Position numbers and translations under genes: made by a program. Below are positions 36,047-43,890 of a stretch of 43,890 nt of DNA, piece by piece (position 1 is the stretch's first letter; the number at the start of each line of letters is the position of its first letter). The stretch is taken from positions 1 through 43,890 of the forward strand of contig JADJRI010000030.1 of assembly GCA_016712275.1 (NCBI GenBank). Reading direction: 5' to 3'. This DNA is from Planctomycetota bacterium. GTDB lineage: Bacteria > Planctomycetota > Phycisphaerae > UBA1845 > UTPLA1. The notes beneath the pieces are model-generated. The model made no database searches, was not told the DNA's origin, and saw only the letters and a list, made by a program, of their open reading frames with translations.

Positions 36047-36778
36047 TCACCGGCAACCCAGCGGCGGACAATCGCTATTCCACTCGTTGGACACGTCATC
36101 TGCCTTCAATCGAATTGATGGCAGTGCGTTTTCACGACGGACCAGTGCTTCAAGCGTTTCAAGAACATAGTCCGCCTCATTTGATGACGCGGCCGGGCCG
36201 ACACCGATCGCACACATGCCCAGTTTCTTCGCCACCACAATGTTGGCAAGAGAATCCTCCACGACGCAGCAATTCGCGGGACTCACTTCCAGTTTTGCCA
36301 CCGCGATTTCAAACCGATGTTTCTCTGGTATGAACTGCGCATCGCGTCCATCGACGACGGTCTCAAAAAGTTTCGATGCCCCGATCAACTGGAGAACACG
36401 TCTTGCGCTTTGGCTGGCCGACACCGCCCCGACCTTGATTCCGTTTTTTCGCAGTAGCCCGATGAGGCGAACCACGCCCGGCATGCAATCATCGTTCGTA
36501 AGCCGGCTGAGTGCCGCGACGTATGCCTCGTTCTTGCGATGCATGATCGTCTCGAACTGTTCCTGCGAAATTGTGCGTTCGCCGAGTATCAGCTCCAGCG
36601 ACCGACGCCGCGATTCGCCGCGCAAGGATTCAGCGATAGATTCGGGAAAATCGATGCCCTGTTCCTGCACCGCCCCTTTCCATGCGGCGACGTGAAAACC
36701 CGCAGTGTCGGCCACGACGCCATCGACATCGAATATAAAGGCGCGAATCGGTCGACTTGTCAGCAGGTCCGACAACAT
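36047..36778 (-). CDS. HAD superfamily hydrolase, beta-phosphoglucomutase-like
   Basis: About 243 residues from the ATG at 36778, the first Met directly before the conserved core; an ATG at 36811 is an alternative, and neither has a strong ribosome binding site. HAD motifs in order: FIFDVDGVVADTAGFH (nucleophile Asp17, acid/base Asp19), a helical cap, VSASQSARRVL (motif II Ser), PEKHRFEIAVAKL (motif III Lys), and CCVVEDSLANIVVAKKLGM (motif IV Glu-Asp). The sequence after motif I (ADTAGFHVAAW) matches beta-phosphoglucomutases, which interconvert beta-glucose 1- and 6-phosphate. The usual sugar-phosphate cap signature is not clear, so a related sugar-phosphate phosphatase is possible. It is divergent from the membrane protein gene at 36903 and upstream of gpsA. 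Confidence 0.82.
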   Translation of the reverse strand: MLSDLLTSRPIRAFIFDVDGVVADTAGFHVAAWKGAVQEQGIDFPESIAESLRGESRRRSLELILGERTISQEQFETIMHRKNEAYVAALSRLTNDDCMPGVVRLIGLLRKNGIKVGAVSASQSARRVLQLIGASKLFETVVDGRDAQFIPEKHRFEIAVAKLEVSPANCCVVEDSLANIVVAKKLGMCAIGVGPAASSNEADYVLETLEALVRRENALPSIRLKADDVSNEWNSDCPPLGCR

Positions 36779-36902
36779 CGGGCAGCGCCCTTGATTTAGA
36801 GTGGTTGCCATGCAGGCAGTATCGGTCAAAAAAACCGCCGCATTTGATTTCGTCGACGAAAGCCTTGACGGTCCGCACTCGGAAGGCTGAAATCGCATCC
36901 GA

Positions 36903-38147
36903 ATGAGCAATCCACTCGAAGCAAAGCCGATTTCCAATTCAACTTTGCGGGTGGTTCTGTTCATTCTGGCCGTCATGGCGTTTTTCGGCCCGCCCGCCTA
37001 TCGCAATCGTCAGCCCCTACCGCAAGGCCAGTTTATCGCGCTGGCCCAGGCTTTCATCCGTGGAGAAATGACTTTTCAGATCGAGCCGGGCTCGAATTTG
37101 CGCACACTCGAGCTTATTCCCTCCGACACATCCGATCGATTTTATTGTGCATACCCACCCTTACCGGCCGTACTGCTCGTACCTTTTGTACTGCTGGTGG
37201 GCACTTCCTTCACGGTCGCGTTTTCCACGCGGGCGCTCAGCGTGGCGGCCGTGCTGCTCATTGACGCCTGCCTGGCGCGACTGCCGCGTCGACTCGGCCT
37301 TCAAGAGCCGACGCCGACTGTTCGTTTTTGCTTTACCACCTGCTTTTCTTTTGGCACGATGGTCTGGCCCAATGCCGACATGGCGGGAGATTGGCATCTT
37401 GCCCATATTGTCGCACTCGTGGCAATGCTTCTCGCACTACTCGAATACGCCGGCAAGGAACGGGGCTTTTGGTTGGGTGTGTTTGTCGCATTGGCCATGT
37501 TGTCACGCCCGACAACCGCTCTGACATGTTCGTTCTTTGCATTTGAAGCCATTCGCCGGAAGAATTGGCGCGGATTTGCGACACTGCTCATCGGGCCGGT
37601 TGCTGCGGTCGCAATCCTGGCGCTTTACAACCAGGCGCGCTTTGGATCACCCTTTGATTTCGCCTATGACCGCATGATCCTGACCGGTGATGGCGAAAGG
37701 CTCATGCGGGAACACGGACAATTCAATCTGGCATATGTGTCCCGCAATCTTTTCTGGTTTTTTGCCGCGCCGCCGGCCGTCATGAGATCAGGAGAATTCC
37801 CATGGTTGGGATATGATCCACGCGGCATGAGCCTATTGATAAGCTCTCCAATCTTTTTGTATGCGCTGGTCGCAGTCGCCCGGAAATTCCGAAGCGATCG
37901 AGTCGTTCAACATGCCGCGATATCCATACTGCTGGTATTGATTCCCCTCCTCTTGTATTTCAATACCGGCTACTGGCAGTTGGGGCATCGGTTTGGAATG
38001 GACTACCTGCCCTTACTCATTGTCCTGTCAATCATTGGGACGAAATTCAGGTTTACCGGCATTACTTTCGCGCTGATGGCACTGTCAATCTTGATACACA
38101 GCGTCGGTGTCATCGCCTTGCCGGTGGCACGACTACCGATCGAATAA
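36903..38147 (+). CDS. Polytopic membrane protein, possibly GT-C type glycosyltransferase-like
   Basis: 414 residues with about nine to eleven membrane segments, beginning VVLFILAVMAFFGPPAY. A periplasmic-loop-like stretch follows (residues about 38-80) with RGEMTFQIEPGSNLRTLELI and RFYCAYPPLPAVLLVPF. Further features are DMAGDWHLAHIVALVAML, AMLSRPTTALTCSFFAFEAI, and near the end YWQLGHRFGMDYLPLLIVL. The pattern of an early loop, an aromatic-Pro-Pro motif and an Arg-Pro-Thr in the middle resembles integral membrane mannosyl- or arabinosyltransferase-like proteins. I see no definite catalytic signature. The stop is close to a new promoter at 38201. Confidence 0.65.
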   Translation: MSNPLEAKPISNSTLRVVLFILAVMAFFGPPAYRNRQPLPQGQFIALAQAFIRGEMTFQIEPGSNLRTLELIPSDTSDRFYCAYPPLPAVLLVPFVLLVGTSFTVAFSTRALSVAAVLLIDACLARLPRRLGLQEPTPTVRFCFTTCFSFGTMVWPNADMAGDWHLAHIVALVAMLLALLEYAGKERGFWLGVFVALAMLSRPTTALTCSFFAFEAIRRKNWRGFATLLIGPVAAVAILALYNQARFGSPFDFAYDRMILTGDGERLMREHGQFNLAYVSRNLFWFFAAPPAVMRSGEFPWLGYDPRGMSLLISSPIFLYALVAVARKFRSDRVVQHAAISILLVLIPLLLYFNTGYWQLGHRFGMDYLPLLIVLSIIGTKFRFTGITFALMALSILIHSVGVIALPVARLPIE

Positions 38148-38200
38148 GCAACTGGGATGCACTTCGTTGACGGCCCAAAGCAAATATTTTTATTTTTTCC

Positions 38201-38229
38201 TTGTCCCAAAAAAGGACGTGGTGTATAAT
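38201..38229 (+). promoter_or_regulatory. Sigma-70-type promoter of the long leader / prepilin-like gene
   Basis: TTGTCC (38201-38206) and a perfect TATAAT (38224-38229) are 17 bases apart. The spacer and -35 box include a short inverted repeat, GTCC and GGAC around an A run. Transcription would start near 38236, about 735 bases before the next start codon. Confidence 0.75.
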
Positions 38230-38971
38230 TCGGACGTGAGCAGATGTAGTGTCTGTCTCGTTGTAGCGATGGAAACTGCAGGATTAACGGATCAAATTCA
38301 TACCTAGAACTCTTTATTTATCATTTAGTGATGTTCCCTCCCGGCAATGAGCGCTATTCGGCTCATTGCAGTTAGCCCTGCCGAATAAGTCCTACCTCAA
38401 GACACACCCAACAGTTGCCCACGACATACTGGTTGTTTTCTCGCTGTGCGCTTGCGTTGAATGACAGTGCGAACGCGGTCGGTGGATTCCGCGCTCAAGT
38501 CGCTGCCTCATTCGTTGAAATGCCTCCGCACAATGGCCGGAGATGGTTCGCGCCCACCCCGCGCGGCCGCTTGTACACGCGTTCACCACACTGAATGCGT
38601 GACAAGCGGCCCGCGGCGCGAATCATGGGCCGCACTCGCGCGACCTCATTTCCGGCCGACATGGGCGATTGGAGATCATTCCGAGTTTCGGCCGCCCGCT
38701 GTGAAGACAATCAGCCTCCTTCGACCTCATGCGTTGCACTGCGCGGCGTTCGTGCAGGCATCGCTTGGAATGTGCGTGTCACGCGCTGGTAGCCGGCTGA
38801 TACGCCTCGACGGGTCGCGTCTTTGTCGTGCGGGATGGGATGGGCGTCATCCATTTGGGATCGGCGGCCCATCGATATCAGGCTTCATATATACGTCATT
38901 CGCCATTCGATTCCCGCGCCAGGAAAAGGCTTCCCATCGTTGATCTCGGCTGCCGAGAAGGAGGTCTTACC
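38230..38971 (+). other. Long non-coding leader or separate structured RNA
   Basis: No convincing gene is present in about 740 bases between the promoter and the prepilin-like ATG at 38972. Instead several hairpins are seen: GCAATGAGC (38344-38352) with GCTCATTGC (38361-38369); the 20-bp hairpin at 38565-38611; GGATG...CATCC around 38836-38850; and CTCGG/CCGAG just before the AGGAGGT ribosome binding site (about 38958-38966). A 12-codon frame starting ATGGAAACTGCAGG near 38270 could be a leader peptide but has no clear ribosome binding site. The segment may be a structured 5' leader controlling the downstream gene, or a free-standing RNA. Confidence 0.45.
38565..38611 (+). ncRNA. Long near-perfect hairpin, candidate structured RNA element
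   Basis: Two stacked 10-bp stems make a 20-bp hairpin. GGCCGCTTGT (38565-38574) pairs with ACAAGCGGCC (38602-38611), and CACGCGTTCA (38576-38585) pairs with TGAATGCGTG (38592-38601). There is one G-U wobble, one bulged A at 38575, and the loop CCACAC. It has no T run, so it is not a simple terminator. It matches no RNA family that I know. Confidence 0.45.
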
Positions 38972-39825
38972 ATGAAATCTCGTCGAGGTTTCACCCTTAT
39001 TGAACTGCTCGTCGTGATCGCGATCATCGCACTGTTGATCTCGATTCTTCTGCCGAGCCTCTCCCGGGCGAGGGAACTCGCCAAGCGTGCCGTCTGTGCC
39101 GCAAATCTCCGGGGCATCGGCCAGGCCAGTACATCTATGCGCAGGACGACCCGGGGGTCTTTCCGTCCATCGCGCAGGCTCGAATGGCCAATGACGGCCT
39201 CATGCAGAATTTTCTGCCATTCAACCGCTCCAACGAGCCGTCCACTACGGGCATCCCGTCGGTTTCGGTGGATATGTGGGCCGTCGTACGCGCCAATAAC
39301 ACCACCCCCAAACAGTTCAACTGCCCCAGCACGACGGATGTCCCCGATCCGGCACAGGACACAACCGCCTATTATGACTTCCAGTTTGACACGCCCAACC
39401 CCGGGTACTCCCAATACCTCAGTTATGCCTACCAATACCAGCACGATCCCAATCGGCGCATCATCGGTCCGGCCTCAGAGCCGACGTTCCCCTTCATGGC
39501 CGACGCCAATCCTTACATTAAGGGTCAGGTGACCGATACTCCGCTGAATGACCGCAAATCAGCGGCCCGAGGAAACAGCAAGAATCACACCAATCGCGAA
39601 GGGCAAAATGTGCTCTTCGTCGATGGCCACGTCACGTTCGAGAAGGGTCCGGACGTGGGTCTATCCGGCAGATTTCAGTCCGGCCTGACTGTCTCAAAAG
39701 GCCGGGACAATATTTACACCTTCCATGCGGGGGGTCTGAACCAACCGGTCGACCCGGGCGTAGCGGCGCCAACTGCGACCTCCGCGAATCCCGGCAGTAC
39801 TTCGGATGCAGTGCTCGTGCCGTAA
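38972..39825 (+). CDS. Prepilin-like N-methylation protein (DUF1559 / H-X9-DG type), one frameshift
   Basis: About 285 residues when bridged. The ATG at 38972 follows a strong AGGAGGT. The start is a class III/type IV pilin-like signal: MKSRRGFTLIELLVVIAI, cleaved before Phe7 and methylated by prepilin peptidase, then a hydrophobic helix and the CAANLRGIGQ typical of planctomycete paralogues. The frame shifts near 39122-39128 (GGCCAGGCCAG) and resumes as QYIYAQDDPGVF. The C-terminal half contains NHTNREGQNVLFVDGHV, a variant of the His-X9-Asp-Gly motif with 11 residues between His and Asp. Such proteins are highly multiplied in planctomycetes and are thought to be pseudopilins or surface proteins; function is not known. 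The tail is Pro/Ala/Thr/Ser-rich. Confidence 0.85.
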
Positions 39826-40072
39826 TGACACTGCGGCGTTGTTGACAGAGTGTTCTTTCCCTCCCCCCTCACTTGGGAACGGGTGAGGAGGCGTTCATCG
39901 GGCCGCTCCGATGCGACCTCCTCGCCCGGCCCCCATCCAAAACGGCCTGCGGCGATTTGGGAGATTTCGCCGACAGGCATTGCAAGGGGAGTTGCAAAAA
40001 CCGAAATACTCCGGGTCGGCATTGGCCGACAGAAAGGAGGTCATGCGGGACAATCAGGGTCAGGATTTGAAG

Positions 40073-40104
40073 CGGCGGCTCACGGCGGTGGGCCGCCGTT
40101 TTTT
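40073..40104 (+). terminator. Rho-independent terminator downstream of the prepilin-like gene
   Basis: CGGCGGCTCA (40073-40082) pairs with TGGGCCGCCG (40089-40098), with one G-T wobble and the loop CGGCGG. Six T follow at 40099-40104. The 250 bases between the gene stop and this hairpin contain another inverted repeat (CCTCAC/GTGAGG near 39867-39888) and no convincing gene, although an AGGAGGT lies one base before an ATG at 40043. Confidence 0.85.
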
Positions 40105-40112
40105 GTTTCGAC

Positions 40113-40910
40113 TCAAGCACCACCGGCATCTTCTTCAACCGTTTCGTTGAATGGAATTACCCGTGAAGCGGCATCGCCGAGCTCGGCGGAAGTAGTGTCG
40201 TGTTCCACGTTTTCCTGCGAATCGGTCGACGCGGCCTTCGATGATGGCGCCAGCTTCAGCGCTTCGACCTGTGGCAGATCCTCCAGCGATGGCAATCCAA
40301 ACGCCTCAAGAAAACACTTCGTGGTACCATACAAAATGGGACGGCCAAGATCCTCCGCCCGTCCGACGATTTTGACCAGGTTCATTTCGCGCAGTTTGTT
40401 CAACATATCGCCCGCCGCCACCCCGCGAATCGCTTCAACATCGGCACGCGTGCATGGCTGCTTGTAAGCCACGACGGACAACGTTTCCATCGCCGCCGTG
40501 GTCAGCTTGGTTTCCTGTCGAACGCGAAGCAACTTGGTGAGCCATGTATTGAAAATCGGCAACGTCAGAATCTGGTAGCCGCCGGCGATTTCCTCGATGC
40601 GAAACGACGCCGCCCGCTCCGTGTATTCCTCATTGAGTGTCTCAATGTGCGCGCGAACATCCTTGGCCGTTCCGACCCCCATGATCGAGGCGATTTTTGA
40701 GGCCGGCAATTGCGTATCCGACGCCAGCAAAATGGCCTCGACAATTCTTGCCGGTGCAATCGAAGGCTCGGCGGATTGCCCGTCCGCCGGCGCCGGTGAT
40801 GAATCTGGTGAAACGTCGGAATCGACTGGCAGGGCATCTTCGGACGTGGATTCCATTGTGAGTGCAGCGCCTTCCATGGCGGGGTTCTCCATTTCGTTTG
40901 ATCGAGTCAT
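40113..40910 (-). CDS. scpB: Segregation and condensation protein ScpB
   Basis: About 265 residues. The ATG at 40910 is preferred to 40925 because CCGGAGA lies 3 to 9 bases upstream. ScpB forms the SMC-ScpA-ScpB condensin complex on the nucleoid. An acidic Ser/Pro-rich N-terminal tail (about 45 residues) is unusual. Then come the two winged-helix domains: PARIVEAILLASDTQLPASK through GGYQILTLPIFNTWLTKLL, and KLTTAAMETLSVVAYKQP with TRADVEAIRGV, LREMNLVKIVGRAEDLGRP, LYGTTKCFLEAFGLPSLEDL. The last block is the family hallmark. The acidic C-terminal tail is also extended. scpA is not in the window. Confidence 0.94.
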   Translation of the reverse strand: MTRSNEMENPAMEGAALTMESTSEDALPVDSDVSPDSSPAPADGQSAEPSIAPARIVEAILLASDTQLPASKIASIMGVGTAKDVRAHIETLNEEYTERAASFRIEEIAGGYQILTLPIFNTWLTKLLRVRQETKLTTAAMETLSVVAYKQPCTRADVEAIRGVAAGDMLNKLREMNLVKIVGRAEDLGRPILYGTTKCFLEAFGLPSLEDLPQVEALKLAPSSKAASTDSQENVEHDTTSAELGDAASRVIPFNETVEEDAGGA

Positions 40911-41223
40911 GTATCTCCGGACCATGATAACCGGACCTGACCTCGCGTATCAAACCGTTTGCGGACATCACTTCGGCTGAAGTCATGATCTTTCCATGCA
41001 GACAGCGATGCGTTCTCTGACCCTGTCCGGAACGCCGCCGGTTGAGCCACTTTCCCTATCTCCTGCTCATGCCTGTGAAATGCCCGGTCGATCTTAATGG
41101 CGACCGACGCCGTCCTCATGTGCAGGCCGCAGGTCGGGTCTCGTCCGGGTGGGGAAATCAAGGGCAATCGTCGAGCCGAATTCTTCGCGCCCGGTACATC
41201 ATGTCTCAAAAAAGGGGGAAGAT
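40911..41223. other. Divergent intergenic region between scpB and the lipoprotein gene
   Basis: Promoters for both genes are expected, but I found no convincing -35/-10 pair. AAGGGGGAAGAT at about 41212-41223 is the ribosome binding site of the lipoprotein gene. No RNA gene or repeat was recognised. Confidence 0.4.
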
Positions 41224-42494
41224 ATGATTCGAAAAACTCAGCCGTTGTATGTGATTGCACTCATTGGCGTGCTCTTCTTGATGGCCGCGGGCGGATGCGA
41301 AACCAATCCGACCGGCAACAATAACAACAACAATAATACCAACACCGGTCCGCAGGCAGTCGCAACCGCGATTTCGGTGCACGTCCAGGCGGCAATACAG
41401 GCCGGTGACGATCTGGTCGTCTATGGCACCGGCGGCGCGACCGGCGTCGATTACATCATCCCGTCCGAAGCGGACACGGCCGGGCGTGGCATTCCCGATG
41501 CCGATACGTTTACGTCGAGCGGTTTTGCGGTGGCCGGGCGAAATATTTTTCTCACAGACGGGAGCTTTCAGATCACCGTCTTCAACGTCGACAGCGAAAC
41601 GTCCACGACATTTTCCGGTAACGGATATTCGCCTGAAGAATATTCCCGTGAGCCCCCACGACGTCGGCAACATTCAGGCCGATGGCGATCTGTGCGCCGT
41701 TATCTGCGAAGAAACCGATGTTACCGACGGCGAAATCCTGAAGGTCATCGACACCAGCAGCGGTACACCCGAGCTCATCGTCCTCACCGAGTGTCCCGTG
41801 GCCACCGCCGAGCAGGTTCAACAGGTTGCCGTCAACGGCGCGACCCGCCAGGTCGTCGTGTCGGCGGGCAACAACCTCTATCTCTTCGACGTCGACAGCC
41901 CCGGCGATCTTCCGCTGCTTATGACCGCTCATGCCGACGGCATCGGCGACACACAAATGGCATTCGACGGAGAGAGCATTCTCTACTACACCGATGCCGC
42001 AACGCCCAGCGCCGTCGTATTCGATCTTGGCGCGAACGACAACGCTCTATTTGCCGCCAACCCTGCGGCCGGCACTCTCGCGCATCGCGGCGGCGCCTTC
42101 GGCTACTTCCTCAATGACGATTCCATCGGCAACCACCTGCGCAGCTCGATCGGCCAACTTGGCGATGCCACGGCTGCAACGGCCACGGCAACCAATGCCA
42201 CCATCGACGATTTCATCGACGGCGCGACCACCAACAATGGCGCGATCGGTCATGGCCAGACCATTTCCATCCTGCCCGATGGCTCACAGTGGTTCATCGC
42301 CGGCCTCGAGTCCATCGGCAGCGGCGAGTATCTCCAGACCAGCACCGGCGGCGCGTTTACAACTGTTGCAGACCCGTCCGGCACCGACGAACTCGGCTGC
42401 CCCGCCAGCGACGTGAACTGCAGCCGCCAACACCGTCGCCTTCAAATACGGTACCGGCACAACGACTTTTGTCGCATACATCCGAATGAATTGA
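41224..42494 (+). CDS. Lipoprotein, probably beta-propeller-like, two frameshifts
   Basis: About 422 residues when bridged. The ATG at 41224 follows GGGGGAAG. The lipoprotein signal ends LMAAGGC, with Cys near residue 24 as the lipidation site, followed by an Asn-rich spacer (ETNPTGNNNNNNNTNTG). The frame shifts near 41610-41640 (resuming DIRLKNIPVSPHDVGNIQ) and near 42420 (resuming AANTVAFKYGTGTTTFVAY) to end at the TGA at 42494. Repeating short strands such as RQVVVSAGNNLYLFDVDSPG and GESILYYTDAATPSAVVFD suggest a beta-propeller built from WD40-like blades. No enzymatic motif was seen. The terminator at 42598 follows. Function unknown. Confidence 0.75.
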
Positions 42495-42597
42495 CCATGG
42501 TTGTCGTGGCACACCCGCCCTCGGCTGTGAGTCCGCGAATGGATGCAGCCGGTTTGGGATGTCAACGCTTGCTTGCGACATCTTGACAACGCTGGAA

Positions 42598-42633
42598 GGC
42601 GGGAACTCCTCACAAGGGAGTTCCCGCCTTTTG
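42598..42633 (+). terminator. Rho-independent terminator after the lipoprotein gene
   Basis: GGCGGGAACTCC (42598-42609) and GGAGTTCCCGCC (42617-42628) form a perfect 12-bp stem with a 7-base loop. Four T follow at 42629-42632. It separates the lipoprotein from the mlaE-like gene. Confidence 0.93.
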
Positions 42634-42710
42634 TTTGGGTGCGACATAACAACTTGGTCGCTAATGCCGCCATCTCCTGCACGATAGAGAATTCGCCCCT
42701 GTCAGTTCAC

Positions 42711-43708
42711 ATGTCCTTCATCATTCTTCAACGCGTTCGCCGAATCGTGAGTGTCGTCATCGACTGCCTCCAGTTGCTCGTCGCCGGCAGCGCGGTACCG
42801 CCGCTGGACACGCCCGCGCCGTTGCCTCAGAATTCGCACATGCCCGGTCCGACAAGCCAAAACAGCGAACCGCACGCAAAGCCGCTTCCTGTTCGATTCG
42901 TCGAGCGGATCGGCCAGGCCACATACAATCAAATTGAAAAAACAAAAGCAGTCGTCTCGTTCATCGGCGGTGCGACGGCCCTCACCGGCTCGACCCTTGC
43001 GTGGATCGGCCGGGCACTCTCGAAAAAGGAAGCCCGCATCGGCCGACAGCACATCTTCTCGCAGATGGTGCGAGTCGGCCTAAAAAGCATTCCGATCATC
43101 TTTCTTGTCGAAGTTTTCATCGGCATCATTCTCTGCCTGCAAATGGCCCCGACGCTGAAGTGGTACGGCCAGCTCGAGCGCGTCGCCGACATCGTGGCGA
43201 TTGCCATGTTCCGCGAACTGGGGCCGCTGCTGGCCGGCATCGTCCTGTCCGGTTTCGCCGGGGCCAGCATCGCCGCCGAACTGGGGACCATGGTCGAGGG
43301 CGAGGAGATCAAGGCCCTGCGGGCCATCGCCCTCAATCCGGTGCGCTTTCTTGTCGTGCCGCGTTTCCTCGCCACCGTGATCATGCTCACCATGCTCACG
43401 GTTCTGGCCGATGTGATCGCCGTTTTCGGCGGCTTTCTCACATCCGTTTTCATTCTGGACATCGAGCCGGAACGCTATCTCGCCTACACGCGCATCGCCG
43501 TCACACACAGCGATTTCATCAGCGGTATTTTCAAGGCGGCGGTTTCGGCGCGATGATCGCTGTCATCGCCTGCCACGAAGGGCTCAACGTCAAAGGCGGC
43601 GCGGCCGGCGTCGGCCTCGCAACCACCAACACCGTTGTCAAGTCCATTGTCGCGCTCATCACAGCCGACGTGCTTTTCACCGCAGTATTCTACGCCTTTG
43701 GAATCTAA
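42711..43708 (+). CDS. mlaE: MlaE family ABC transporter permease, one frameshift
   Basis: About 332 residues from the ATG at 42711. An ATG at 42840 would give a more usual length of about 290. Neither has a ribosome binding site. The frame breaks near 43535 (AAGGCGGCGG, where one more G restores FKGGGFGAMIAVIACHEG) and runs on to 43708. MlaE is the inner-membrane permease of the Mla system that moves phospholipids between the inner and outer membranes. The signature block is intact: FRELGPLLAGIVLSGFAGAS, then ELGTMVEGEEIKALRAIALN and RFLATVIMLTMLTVLADV. The last part reads GLATTNTVVKSIVALITADV. The ATPase (mlaF) and MCE protein (mlaD) genes would be expected just beyond the right edge. Confidence 0.88.
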
Positions 43709-43811
43709 CTTTTTAGCACCTTCGCATCGTGGTAATAACGTTGCTCGAATCATTGCCGGCATGCAAACCCGCGCGGCCTCCAAATCCAGATCCAACCTTG
43801 GCACCGGCAAA

Positions 43812-43847
43812 GCAAAGCGGCGCCGACAATCGCCGGCACCGCTTTGC
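43812..43847. other. Stem-loop downstream of the mlaE-like gene
   Basis: GCAAAGCGG (43812-43820) and CCGCTTTGC (43839-43847) are perfect inverted copies, with GCCG/CGGC pairing inside the loop. No T run follows, so termination is uncertain. The rest of 43709-43890 shows no gene. Confidence 0.4.
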
Positions 43848-43890
43848 ATGTACGGAATGGAACTCTTGCGTAGCGCAAACTCAGGTCATG

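Noticed and set aside
38461..38943. 160-codon frame in the long leader
   Set aside because: Composition is not protein-like (Arg/His/Ser/Pro mix), no ribosome binding site, and it crosses the 20-bp hairpin.
39911..40150. 79-codon frame, with AGGAGGT one base before an internal ATG at 40043
   Set aside because: Spacing is too short for good initiation, the frame runs through a strong terminator and into the scpB end, and the product is only Arg/His/Leu-rich.
39122..43541. Programmed ribosomal frameshifting in the prepilin, lipoprotein or mlaE genes
   Set aside because: The shift sites have no shared slippery heptamer or downstream pseudoknot, and similar breaks occur in unrelated genes. Indel error is the simpler reading.

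Overview
The window looks like a chromosomal segment of a Planctomycetota bacterium, probably near the Phycisphaerae. This is inferred from gene content, not from a marker phylogeny. The pointers are PEP-CTERM proteins, an H-X9-DG type prepilin-like protein, a TIGR03790-family protein, DUF2203, many secreted proteins ending in dockerin-like EF-hand modules, and Cys-rich 'GACC' repeats. No phage, transposase, CRISPR array or plasmid gene was recognised.

Layout. 1-606: broken 3' end of a GACC-repeat secreted protein. 912-994: tRNA-Leu(CAA). 1617-8398: a 1538-residue secreted protein with lamin-tail, OB-fold and dockerin-like modules, followed by a secreted endonuclease/exonuclease/phosphatase (EEP) protein. 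8408-9857: a near-consensus promoter and a fused cytidylate kinase/acyltransferase reading frame. 9864-16854, minus strand: M4 metalloprotease with a frameshifted C-terminal half, a TIGR03790 protein, and two paralogous PEP-CTERM proteins. 17213-20702: a PEP/pyruvate-binding-domain protein, ribosomal protein bS21 and an EVE-domain protein. 20866-28434: a peptide-use cluster of peptidase T, an OPT transporter and two POT transporters. 28977-32781: an LpxL/HtrB-like acyltransferase divergent from a subtilisin-like protease. 33195-38147: DUF2203, DprA, then GpsA and a beta-phosphoglucomutase-like HAD enzyme on the minus strand, then a polytopic membrane protein. 38201-43890: a consensus-like promoter, a long structured non-coding leader, a prepilin-like protein, ScpB, a lipoprotein and an MlaE-family permease.

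How the genes fit together (inference). Secreted M4 and S8 proteases next to peptidase T, an OPT transporter and two POT transporters suggest growth on external protein. The EEP nuclease beside a lamin-tail/OB-fold protein suggests use or binding of extracellular DNA. Five secreted proteins here carry the same kind of dockerin-like module, which hints at a shared mode of surface placement or calcium-dependent folding.

Sequence quality. Many conserved genes (gpsA, OPT, the second POT, mlaE, the prepilin-like gene, the lipoprotein, the M4 C-terminal half) are interrupted by single-base frameshifts, several at mononucleotide runs. Long genes beside them (1538, 789, 804 and 666 residues) are clean. 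I read most of these as sequencing or assembly indels and give gene spans that bridge them. True decay is possible in the 1-606 and 9.9-11.5 kb stretches, where the breaks are dense.
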